DNA from: Streptomyces sp. NBC_01296
GTDB lineage: Bacteria > Actinomycetota > Actinomycetes > Streptomycetales > Streptomycetaceae
Reading direction: 5' to 3'
NCBI RefSeq assembly: GCF_035984415.1
Contig: NZ_CP130720.1
Coordinates: 5,394,001 to 5,458,000, forward strand
Length of the DNA: 64,000 bases
A model generated the notes under the pieces. It saw only the letters and a list, made by a program, of their open reading frames with translations. It ran no database searches and was not told the origin of the DNA. Within the stretch, counting starts at the first letter, position 1. Each line of letters begins with the position of its first letter. The position numbers and the translations under genes are program-made. Of the stretch, positions 38,001 through 45,250 are shown in pieces.

Positions 38001-39302
38001 CTACGCCTTGGTGTTGTCCGCCTCCATCGCGGCGATCTCCTCGTCCGATTCCCGGCCCGGGGTCGGGATGTCGAACTTCGTGATCGCGAAGCGGAATACG
38101 GCGTAGTACACCACCGCGAAGCACAGGCCGATCGGAATGATTAGCAAGGGCTTCGTCGCCAGGCCGAAGTTGATGAGGTAGTCGATCAGGCCCGCCGAGA
38201 AGCTGAACCCGTCGTGGACGCCCAGCGCCCACGTCACCGCCATCGACACGCCCGTCAGCACCGCATGGATCGCGTACAGCACCGGCGCGACGAAGAGGAA
38301 CGAGTACTCGATCGGCTCCGTGATGCCCGTGACGAACGAGGTCAGGCCGACCGACAGCATCAGGCCGGCGACCTCCTTGCGCCGCTGCGGCTTCGCGCAA
38401 TGGGTGATCGCCAGCGCCGCCGCCGGGAGCGCGAACATCATGATCGGAAAGAAGCCGGTCAGGAACTGCCCGGCGTTCGGGTCGCCCGCCAGGAACATGT
38501 TGATGTCACCGTGCACCGTCGTCCCGTCCGGCTTGGTGTAGCTGCCGAACTGGAACCACACCGGCACGTTCAGGAACTGGTGCAAGCCGATCACCAGCAG
38601 CGCGCGGTTGGCCACACCGAAGATGCCGGCGCCCCAGGAGCTCAGCCCCACCAGCCAGTCGGAGAAGCTCTCCAGCGCGCTGCCGACCGGCGGCCAGATC
38701 CACAGGCAGAGCGCGGCGAACCCGATCGCCACGAACGACATGATGATCGGCACCAGCCGGCGGCCGTTGAAGAAGCCCAGCCAGTCGACCAGCTTCACCC
38801 GGTGGAAGCGCTGCCAGAACCAGGCGGCCAGCAGGCCCATGATGATGCCGCCGAACACGCCGGGGTTCTGGTACGTGAACTCCACGAAGGTGTTGTTCGG
38901 TCCCAGACAGCCGCCGCCGATGTCCGTGGTGCCGACCGGGCAGATGTTGGGGAAGGCGTGCAGCACGCCCCGGTAGACGAGGAAGCCCGCCACCGCCGCG
39001 AGGGCCGTCGAACCGTCCGCCTTCTTGGCCATGCCGATCGCGACACCGATGCAGAAGAGCAGCGGCAGCCCGATGTCCGCGTTCAGCAGGGCGCCGCCCG
39101 CGGCCACCATCACCTTGGCCACGATCGTCCAGTTCAGGCCGTCCTCGCCCAAGACGCCGGGCTGCCCCAGCCCGTTGAGGAGCCCGGCCGCGGGCAGCAC
39201 CGCGATCGGCAGCTGGAGGCTCCGCCCCATCTTCTGCAGCCCGGGGTACAAGCCGCTCCACCACTTCGGCTGCGGTGCTGCTGCGGCGCTGCTCGCGCTC
39301 AT
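38001..39302 (-). CDS. nagE1: PTS EIIC permease, second GlcNAc-type paralogue (NagE1-type)
   Basis: 433 residues. It is clearly paralogous to the neighbouring nagE2 product (RSLQLPIAVLPAAGLLNGLG, FGVANRALLVIGLHQFLN, SFVTGITEPIEYSFLFVAP) but has a longer loop near residues 115-140 containing two Cys (NICPVG, GGCLGPN). In S. coelicolor the corresponding NagE1 is not essential for GlcNAc uptake, so it may have another sugar or conditional role. A dre site lies 51 nt upstream of its start in the region shared with nagF. Confidence 0.85.
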   Translation of the reverse strand: MSASSAAAAPQPKWWSGLYPGLQKMGRSLQLPIAVLPAAGLLNGLGQPGVLGEDGLNWTIVAKVMVAAGGALLNADIGLPLLFCIGVAIGMAKKADGSTALAAVAGFLVYRGVLHAFPNICPVGTTDIGGGCLGPNNTFVEFTYQNPGVFGGIIMGLLAAWFWQRFHRVKLVDWLGFFNGRRLVPIIMSFVAIGFAALCLWIWPPVGSALESFSDWLVGLSSWGAGIFGVANRALLVIGLHQFLNVPVWFQFGSYTKPDGTTVHGDINMFLAGDPNAGQFLTGFFPIMMFALPAAALAITHCAKPQRRKEVAGLMLSVGLTSFVTGITEPIEYSFLFVAPVLYAIHAVLTGVSMAVTWALGVHDGFSFSAGLIDYLINFGLATKPLLIIPIGLCFAVVYYAVFRFAITKFDIPTPGRESDEEIAAMEADNTKA

Positions 39303-39352
39303 CGGCGTCCTCCCTGGCAGGCCCGTTTGGGCACGTGCGTCCGGTGCGGCAC

Positions 39353-39368
39353 ACTGGTGTAGACCACT
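39353..39368. promoter_or_regulatory. DasR (dre) operator between nagE1 and nagF
   Basis: ACTGGTGTAGACCACT matches the 16-bp DasR consensus ACTGGTCTAGACCACT at 15 positions. It lies between the divergent nagE1 (start 39302) and nagF (start 39549) genes and may control both. Confidence 0.9.
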
Positions 39369-39548
39369 TATGATGCGGTCGCATTCACCCGCCCGGAGGG
39401 CAGGTTGCTGCTGATCGTCATCATTCGACAGAAGCGGGACCCGCGCTCGCGTAGCTGGGCCAACAGTGGGCTACCGTGACAAAGCGGACCGCGCTGGCTG
39501 GAACAGGGCCGCCGAGACTCGTTCTTCGTAGAACTCAGGGAGAAACAC

Positions 39549-39782
39549 ATGGCCACCAAGGCTGAGAAGATCGTCGCCGGGCTCGGCGGCATCGACAACA
39601 TCGAAGAGGTCGAGGGCTGCATCACCCGCCTGCGCACCGAGGTCATCGACCCCAGCAAGGTCGACGAGGCCGCCCTGAAGGCCGCCGGCGCCCACGGCGT
39701 CGTGAAGATGGGCACCGCGATCCAGGTCGTCATCGGCACCGACGCCGACCCGATCGCCGCCGACATCGAAGACATGATGTGA
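39549..39782 (+). CDS. nagF: PTS EIIB phosphotransfer protein for GlcNAc
   Basis: 77 residues with GGGAG upstream. The phosphorylated cysteine is Cys24 in EVEGCITRLR, the standard EIIB-glucose-family motif, and the rest (DEAALKAAGAHGVVKMGTAIQVV) fits that domain. It takes phosphate from Crr (EIIA) and gives it to the sugar carried by NagE2/NagE1. Stand-alone EIIB plus EIIC genes are the Streptomyces arrangement. Confidence 0.95.
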   Translation: MATKAEKIVAGLGGIDNIEEVEGCITRLRTEVIDPSKVDEAALKAAGAHGVVKMGTAIQVVIGTDADPIAADIEDMM

Positions 39783-39833
39783 GCACGGTATGAGCACGGT
39801 GTGAGCCGAGTTCCCGCTCGCACACCCCTCCAC

Positions 39834-39868
39834 GAGGCCCCGTCCCGCACGTACCCGGACGGGGTCTT
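39834..39868 (+). terminator. Hairpin terminator after nagF
   Basis: GAGGCCCCGTCC (39834-39845) pairs with GGACGGGGTCTT (39857-39868) over about 12 bp including G-U pairs, with an 11-nt loop. Confidence 0.65.
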
Positions 39869-39900
39869 CGCGTATCCGCGTACCGACTAGGCTCGGACGC

Positions 39901-40626
<726 letters not shown>

Positions 40627-40663
40627 ACAGAACCACAGGGGCCGCTGCTGCGTCCCCCTGGTT

Positions 40664-40695
40664 ACGGGCGCACGGTGTCAAAGCCGTGCGCCCGT
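40664..40695 (+). terminator. Hairpin terminator after rph
   Basis: A perfect 12-bp stem ACGGGCGCACGG / CCGTGCGCCCGT with an 8-nt loop. Confidence 0.8.
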
Positions 40696-40731
40696 CCTCG
40701 CATCCGTGTCGATCCCCGGGAGACCCGAACC

Positions 40732-41118
40732 ATGAACCCGAAGCACCGCATAGCGGCGGTCGTGCTCGCCGCGGCTCTCGCCGTCCCGGCGCTGACGTCC
40801 TGTGACGCGATCTCGACGGCCATGGACTGCGCGAACACGGCGGTGGCCATCACGGACGGCGCGAACGACCTCCAGCAGGCGGTCTCCCAGGCCGGCAACA
40901 GCCCGCAGGACGCCCAGAACGCGCTGAACCAGATCGAGACGAACCTCAAGAAGGTCGGCGACCAGACGGACAACGCCGACCTGAGCAAGGCCGTCTCCTC
41001 CATGACCACGGCGGTGAAGAACGTCCGCACGGCCATCGAGAACGGCAACGCCACCCCGGACATCCAGCCGGTCGCCGACGCGGCGAAGGAACTGTCGAAG
41101 GTCTGCACCCCGGGCTGA
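40732..41118 (+). CDS. Small helical lipoprotein
   Basis: 128 residues from ATG 40732. A signal peptide ends in a lipobox Leu-Thr-Ser-Cys (ALAVPALTSC). The mature part is Asn/Gln/Ala-rich, helical, with heptad-like spacing (NDLQQAVSQAGNSPQDAQNA, then LNQIETNLKKVGDQTDNADL), so a coiled coil or helical bundle is likely. Three Cys remain: the lipidated one, one in MDCANT, and one at KVCTPG. Similar small lipoproteins follow rph in other streptomycetes; the function is unknown. Confidence 0.75.
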   Translation: MNPKHRIAAVVLAAALAVPALTSCDAISTAMDCANTAVAITDGANDLQQAVSQAGNSPQDAQNALNQIETNLKKVGDQTDNADLSKAVSSMTTAVKNVRTAIENGNATPDIQPVADAAKELSKVCTPG

Positions 41119-41158
41119 GCCGCCACCCCCGCTCGAAGGGGGCCGGATAATGGGCGGC

Positions 41159-41764
41159 ATGACCAGCCGCCTGATCCTCGCCACCCGCAACGCGGGCAAA
41201 ATCGCCGAGCTCCACGCCATCCTGTCCGACGCCGGCCTGCCGCACGAGCTGGTCGGCGCGGACGCGTACCCGCAGATCCCGGACGTCAAGGAAACGGGCG
41301 TCACCTTCGCGGAGAACGCCCTCCTCAAGGCCCACGCCCTGGCCCAGGCCACCGGCCTGCCCGCGATCGCCGACGACTCCGGCCTCTGCGTGGACGTCCT
41401 GAACGGCGCCCCCGGCATCTTCTCGGCGCGGTGGGCGGGCGCGCACGGCGACGACAAGGCGAACCTGGACCTGCTGCTGGCCCAGCTCGGGGACATCGCC
41501 GACGAACACCGCGGAGCCCACTTCGCGTGCGCGGCGGCCCTGGCCCTCCCGGACGGCACCGAACGCGTGGTCGAAGGCCGCCTTCTGGGCACCCTCCGCC
41601 ACGCCCCCTCAGGCACCGGCGGCTTCGGCTACGACCCGATCCTCCAGCCCGAGGGCGACACCCGCACCTGCGCGGAACTCACCCCGGCGGAGAAGAACGC
41701 CATCTCCCACCGGGGCAAGGCCTTCCGCGCCCTGGTCCCGTTCATCCGCGCCCTGCTGGGCTGA
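41159..41764 (+). CDS. rdgB: Non-canonical purine NTP pyrophosphatase (RdgB/HAM1)
   Basis: 201 residues. It removes dITP, XTP and similar nucleotides. Family motifs: LILATRNAGKIAEL for substrate binding, GVTFAENALLKAHALAQATG, ADDSGLCVDVLNGAPGIFSARW, and the late GTGGFGYDPIL and HRGKAFRAL. ATG 41159 is chosen over ATG 41150 because the upstream ATG lies inside a GATAAT -10 (41146-41151), leaving 41159 as a leaderless start. Confidence 0.95.
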   Translation: MTSRLILATRNAGKIAELHAILSDAGLPHELVGADAYPQIPDVKETGVTFAENALLKAHALAQATGLPAIADDSGLCVDVLNGAPGIFSARWAGAHGDDKANLDLLLAQLGDIADEHRGAHFACAAALALPDGTERVVEGRLLGTLRHAPSGTGGFGYDPILQPEGDTRTCAELTPAEKNAISHRGKAFRALVPFIRALLG

Positions 41765-41784
41765 GCCCGTCCCCCGAACACGCC

Positions 41785-41821
41785 GAAGGCCCCGCACGCG
41801 GTACTCGCGCACGGGGCCTTC
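41785..41821 (+). terminator. Hairpin terminator between rdgB and the convergent tRNA gene
   Basis: GAAGGCCCCG...CGCG pairs with CGCG...CGGGGCCTTC (arms 41785-41800 and 41806-41821, small internal CA/CA loop, 5-nt loop). It lies 20 nt past the rdgB stop and 9 nt from the tRNA 3' end, so it can serve both. Confidence 0.85.
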
Positions 41822-41829
41822 GTTCAGGG

Positions 41830-41913
41830 TGCGGCCGGAGGGACTCGAACCCTCAAGGGATTTCTCCCACAACTACCTAAAAGTTGCGTGTAGGCCAATT
41901 CCACCACGGCCGC
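41830..41913 (-). tRNA. tRNA-Leu (anticodon UAG)
   Basis: Read on the minus strand, the acceptor arms GCGGCCG / CGGCCGC pair perfectly with discriminator A. The anticodon arm CAACT-TTTAGGT-AGTTG has a 7-nt loop with UAG at positions 34-36. A long class II variable arm (TGGGAGAAATCCC) and the T arm GAGGG-TTCGAGT-CCCTC are present. CCA is not encoded. It should read CUA and probably CUG codons. Confidence 0.95.
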
Positions 41914-41955
41914 CAATATCTGACCAATTCGGACATTGGGTCAGACTGGCTGCGC

Positions 41956-42639
41956 TCAGTCTACGACTGCGGAGGTCTGGCGGTCGACATCATTGCGCCG
42001 CCGGCCTCCCCGGCACCATGTGGTGGTGATGGCGTGGCAGTTGGGGCAGAGTAGTCGCAGGTTCTCGCGACGGTCGTCCCTCCAGTCGCCGTTGATGTGG
42101 TCCACCTCCAGCGTCATGGGGCGCCCCCGCCATTCCGGAGCCGTACCGCAGCGGTCGCACCCCTCAGGGACGCCGGTCTCGTGGAGGGCCCGGCGCAGCA
42201 GTCGCGTCTTTGTGCGCTGCTTGCCCTCATGCCTGACGAGAATGGCTTCCGCCGTTTTGACCGGTGTGGGGCCGGGCTTTCCGCGCTGGTGCGCCTGCCC
42301 CAGGAAGTGCGACGTGTCCAGGCCGTCGTCCATGACCCAACCGTGCAGGCGTGCGCGTTGTCGGCTGGTGTCCGGCCAGTCAAGTCGTCGAAGAGTTCCG
42401 GCGATGCTGAGGGACTCGGCTATCGCCTGTCGGAGCAGCTCCTTGGAAGGGCGGTCGCGACCACCCGACGGCCGAAAATGGGAGACGTCTATGCCGAAGT
42501 GGGCGAAGCGCTTCATCAGGTATCGCCCGAGGTACCCGTACGGCGGTGTGCCGAGGTGCGCGATCACCTCGTCGATGCCGCCGCATCGCGCGGCGGCATC
42601 GGCCGGCACGTCCCGCGTGTAGCCATTGCTGCGGCTCAT
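41956..42639 (-). CDS. HNH endonuclease (second of a tandem pair)
   Basis: 227 residues from ATG 42639, overlapping the upstream HNH gene by 4 nt (ATGA). The N-terminal part carries phage-homing-type repeats ending in Asp-x-Ser-His-Phe (GIDVSHF, GLDTSHF). The C-terminal HNH domain has a zinc pair CDRCG, the catalytic LEVDHINGDWRDDRRENLRL and a second pair CPNCH. It lies 42 nt upstream of the tRNA-Leu gene on the same strand. It could be a homing-type nuclease left by a mobile element or a conserved chromosomal HNH. Confidence 0.88.
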   Translation of the reverse strand: MSRSNGYTRDVPADAAARCGGIDEVIAHLGTPPYGYLGRYLMKRFAHFGIDVSHFRPSGGRDRPSKELLRQAIAESLSIAGTLRRLDWPDTSRQRARLHGWVMDDGLDTSHFLGQAHQRGKPGPTPVKTAEAILVRHEGKQRTKTRLLRRALHETGVPEGCDRCGTAPEWRGRPMTLEVDHINGDWRDDRRENLRLLCPNCHAITTTWCRGGRRRNDVDRQTSAVVD

Positions 42640-43274
42640 CGGCCGACCTTCCCGCGCCCTCGGTACGAGTCCGTCGTGGAGTGGCAGTTGGGGCACGGGA
42701 GGCGCAGGTTTTCCGGGCGGTTGTCGCGCCAGTCGCCGTTGATGTGGTCCACCTCCAGTGGGAGCGGCTCGCCCAGCCAGACGGGCTCGGTGCCGCAATC
42801 GGCGCAGCGCTCCTCGGCGCCGAGCGCGACCATGGCCCGCTTGAGCCGTTCGCCGGGGACCCGGCGAGCCCGCTCGGGTGTCTGTTCCGCGAGGAGCGAC
42901 TCCGGCGTCCTGCGGGGGTGGTACCGGCCTGCACCGGAAGCCGTCGTGAAGTGCGAGGTGTCTAGCGCCAGGGCTTTCACCTTGCGGCTGATGTGCGTGT
43001 GGTGGCCGCCCACGTTCTCCAGCCCCAGGCGCCGCAGTACTTCGCACATGTTCGTCGAAGCGGATACCGCCTCCTGGAGGACCTCCTTCGTCCACTTCGC
43101 GCCCTCCTGCTCGAAGTGCGAGACGTCCACCCCCAGTCGCCGCATCCGATCGTGGAGGTAGCGGCGCGAGCCGCTCTTCGGGTCCACCCCCAGTTTTTCC
43201 AGCGCTTCCGTCAGCGTCCGCGACGTCCTCGCCGCCTCCGCCAGGCGTTCCTCCGTGTACGGGCTGATCGGCAT
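42636..43274 (-). CDS. HNH endonuclease (first of a tandem pair)
   Basis: 212 residues. It has the same layout as its neighbour: two Asp-x-Ser-His-Phe units (GVDVSHFEQ, ALDTSHFTT), then the HNH domain with CADCG, PLEVDHINGDWRDNRPENLRL and CPNCHSTTDSY. The two HNH domains are nearly alike while the N-terminal parts have diverged, so the pair arose by duplication and may recognise different sites. The promoter should lie in the ~145-nt gap before the peroxiredoxin gene. Confidence 0.88.
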   Translation of the reverse strand: MPISPYTEERLAEAARTSRTLTEALEKLGVDPKSGSRRYLHDRMRRLGVDVSHFEQEGAKWTKEVLQEAVSASTNMCEVLRRLGLENVGGHHTHISRKVKALALDTSHFTTASGAGRYHPRRTPESLLAEQTPERARRVPGERLKRAMVALGAEERCADCGTEPVWLGEPLPLEVDHINGDWRDNRPENLRLPCPNCHSTTDSYRGRGKVGR

Positions 43275-43420
43275 CCCGGCCCCCTCCGTTCCCGGCCACG
43301 TGTGCGGCTCTCGTACGGAGTAGCGGGGCGATAGTCGGACAGTTACGGGTTGTTTCGTCCGATAAGCGGAGCGACCCGTACCGGGTGGGTGCGGGCCGCT
43401 GCCGGGGAGGGTGAGTGTCG

Positions 43421-43888
43421 TCAGATGCCGAGGTCCTTGATGATCTTGGCTACGTGGCCCGTGGCCTTGACGTTGTAGAGGGCGCGTTCGACCTTGCCCT
43501 CCTCGTCGACGATCACCGTGGAGCGGATGACCCCGGTCACCGTCTTGCCGTACAGCTTCTTCTCGCCGAACGCGCCGTAGGTCTCGAGGACCTTCTTCTC
43601 GGGGTCGCCGACCAGGGTGACCTTCAGGTGCTCCTTCTCGCGGAACTTCGCCAGCTTCTCCGGGTTGTCCGGGGACACCCCGATCACGTCGTAGCCGGCC
43701 TCGGCCAGCACCGCCAGGTTGTCCGTGAAATCGCAGGCCTGCTTCGTGCAGCCCGGCGTCAGCGCCGCGGGGTAGAAGTACACGATCACCTTGCGGCCCT
43801 TGTGGTCGGCGAGCGAGACCTCGTTGCCGTCCGCGTCGGGCAGGGTGAAGGCGGGGGCGGTGTCGCCCGGCTGGAGTCGCTCGCTCAT
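43421..43888 (-). CDS. bcp: Thioredoxin-dependent thiol peroxidase (Bcp/PrxQ)
   Basis: 155 residues. It reduces peroxides. Peroxidatic Cys47 (TPGC) and resolving Cys52 (KQAC) have the 5-residue spacing of PrxQ alpha-type enzymes, and the catalytic context YPAALTPGCTKQACDF is standard. The thioredoxin fold continues through GVSPDNPEKLAKFREKEHL. It is monocistronic and divergent from the DUF3618 gene. Confidence 0.95.
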   Translation of the reverse strand: MSERLQPGDTAPAFTLPDADGNEVSLADHKGRKVIVYFYPAALTPGCTKQACDFTDNLAVLAEAGYDVIGVSPDNPEKLAKFREKEHLKVTLVGDPEKKVLETYGAFGEKKLYGKTVTGVIRSTVIVDEEGKVERALYNVKATGHVAKIIKDLGI

Positions 43889-43997
43889 GTCAACAGTCTC
43901 CTCGGGAGGGGATCGGTACGGTCCGAGACTAAGCTGACAGACTGTTCATGGTGGGCTACGCCCCCTATTCGAACCCGACGACGACGGAGGCAGCGCG

Positions 43998-44321
43998 GTG
44001 CCCGTGCCCGAAGCCAGGACCCCCGCACAGATCGAGGCGGACATCGTCCGCCGCCGCGAGCAGCTCGCCGAGACGCTCGACGAGATCGGCGTGCGCCTCC
44101 ACCCGAAGACGATCATCGGGGACGCGAAGGCCAGGGTCGCCTCGACCGTGGACCACACCGCCGGGCGTGCCGTCGTCGCCGTGAACCGCCTCCTGACGGA
44201 CGTACGGGACAGCCTGCGCCACGAGGACGGCGCCCCGCGCTTCGAGCGGATCGCGCCCATCGCGCTGGTCGCGGTCGGTGTGGTCGGCCTGCTCGTGGCG
44301 TCGGCGCGGCGCAAGCGCTGA
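43998..44321 (+). CDS. DUF3618 family membrane protein
   Basis: 107 residues from GTG 43998 with GGAGG upstream. The N-terminal TPAQIEADIVRRREQLAETL is the DUF3618 signature, continuing with DEIGVRLHPKTIIGDAKAR. A single C-terminal transmembrane helix (IAPIALVAVGVVGLLVA) and a basic end follow. The family is common in actinobacteria and the function is unknown. Confidence 0.85.
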   Translation: MPVPEARTPAQIEADIVRRREQLAETLDEIGVRLHPKTIIGDAKARVASTVDHTAGRAVVAVNRLLTDVRDSLRHEDGAPRFERIAPIALVAVGVVGLLVASARRKR

Positions 44322-44367
44322 TGACCCTGCGGCGCACGGACCGGGCGCGGACGGGTAGGTTCGTGGC

Positions 44368-44712
44368 GTGAGCGACAACACCACCACCCACGACAAGCTG
44401 CCCATCCGCATGCTGCACGACCGTGTGCTCGTGAAGTCCGACTTGCCGGAGGGTGAGCGGCGCTCGGGCGGCGGCATCCTGATTCCGGCGACCGCTGCCG
44501 TGGGCAAGCGGCTGGCCTGGGCCGAGGTGGTCGCGGTCGGGCAGAACGTACGCAGCGTGGAGCCGGGGGACCGGGTGCTGTACGACCCCGAGGACCGGGC
44601 CGAGGTCGAGGTGCGGGGTGCGACGTACGTGCTGATGCGCGAGCGGGATCTGCACGCCGTGGCCGCGGAGAGGCTGGAGGGGTCCAAGGACTCCACCGGG
44701 CTGTACCTGTAG
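44368..44712 (+). CDS. GroES-fold co-chaperonin homologue without adjacent GroEL
   Basis: 114 residues from GTG 44368. The chaperonin-10 beta-barrel is visible: PIRMLHDRVLVKSDLPEGER, SGGGILIPATAA (mobile-loop region), then VVAVGQNVRSVEPGDRVLYD. It differs from the true groES in its longer ends and in lacking a neighbouring groEL. It may be a specialised co-chaperonin or a stand-alone barrel. It is followed by a strong terminator. Confidence 0.85.
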   Translation: MSDNTTTHDKLPIRMLHDRVLVKSDLPEGERRSGGGILIPATAAVGKRLAWAEVVAVGQNVRSVEPGDRVLYDPEDRAEVEVRGATYVLMRERDLHAVAAERLEGSKDSTGLYL

Positions 44713-44726
44713 TGGATCGATCGTCG

Positions 44727-44758
44727 AAGGGCCGGTGACCGGGGTCACCGGCCCTTTT
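44727..44758 (+). terminator. Intrinsic terminator after the GroES-like gene
   Basis: AAGGGCCGGTGACC / GGTCACCGGCCCTT form a perfect 14-bp stem around GG, followed by a short T-run (TTTT at 44755-44758). Confidence 0.88.
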
Positions 44759-44786
44759 GCCTGCGCTTTGCTACGGTGGTGGGGAA

Positions 44787-44840
44787 CCCCCGACGAGACG
44801 CGCCGTACCGGGTAGCCGTGGCTGTACGACAAGACGACGC
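44787..44840 (+). promoter_or_regulatory. Guanidine-III (ykkC-III) riboswitch
   Basis: The segment contains, in order, CCCCGACGAG, CGCGCCGTACCGGGT and GACAAGACGACGC. These match the ykkC-III consensus elements (ACGAGGUGCGCCGUACCCGGU ... GACAAGACGGCGC as known from the Thermobifida fusca RNA). CCCG/CGGG forms P1. It ends 20 nt before the GGAGG of the following SMR-family gene, so ligand binding can free the ribosome site. Confidence 0.85.
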
Positions 44841-44873
44841 ACCCCGTTCGCTCTCGTTCCGGAGGTGCCTGTC

Positions 44874-45194
44874 ATGGCCTGGGTTCTGCTTCTCGTCGCC
44901 GGCCTGCTCGAAGTCGGCTGGTCGATCGGCATGAAGTTCACGGAGGGGTTCACCCGGCTGTGGCCGAGCGTGTTCACAGGTGCCGGGATCGTCGCCAGCA
45001 TGGTGCTGCTCTCGTACGCCGCCAAGACCCTGCCGATCGGTACCGCGTACGGCGTGTGGGTGGGCATCGGTGCGGCCGGTGCCGCGGTGCTGGGCATGGC
45101 GGTGCTGGGTGAGCCCGTCACCGCCGCCCGGATCTTCTTCATCTGCCTGCTGCTGGTCGCCGTGGTGGGGCTGAAGGCGACCTCCGGTCACTGA
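44874..45194 (+). CDS. gdx: Guanidinium exporter Gdx (SugE-type SMR protein)
   Basis: 106 residues from ATG 44874, GGAGG 8 nt upstream. It has four transmembrane helices of the small multidrug resistance family with the essential Glu in GLLEVGWSIGMKFT and the Gdx-type helix LPIGTAYGVWVGIGAAGAAV. Gdx proteins exchange guanidinium for protons as dual-topology dimers. The guanidine-III riboswitch directly upstream fixes the function better than the family alone. Confidence 0.92.
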   Translation: MAWVLLLVAGLLEVGWSIGMKFTEGFTRLWPSVFTGAGIVASMVLLSYAAKTLPIGTAYGVWVGIGAAGAAVLGMAVLGEPVTAARIFFICLLLVAVVGLKATSGH

Positions 45195-45250
45195 TCCGTC
45201 GCCCCCCGTTCGGGGTACTTCCGGGATTTTGGCTGCTGCGGCTGTTGCGG

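Noticed and set aside
41956-43299. A single 447-residue HNH protein
   Set aside because: The longer frame is the second HNH gene extended into an out-of-frame reading of the first; each gene has its own HNH domain and an ATGA junction.
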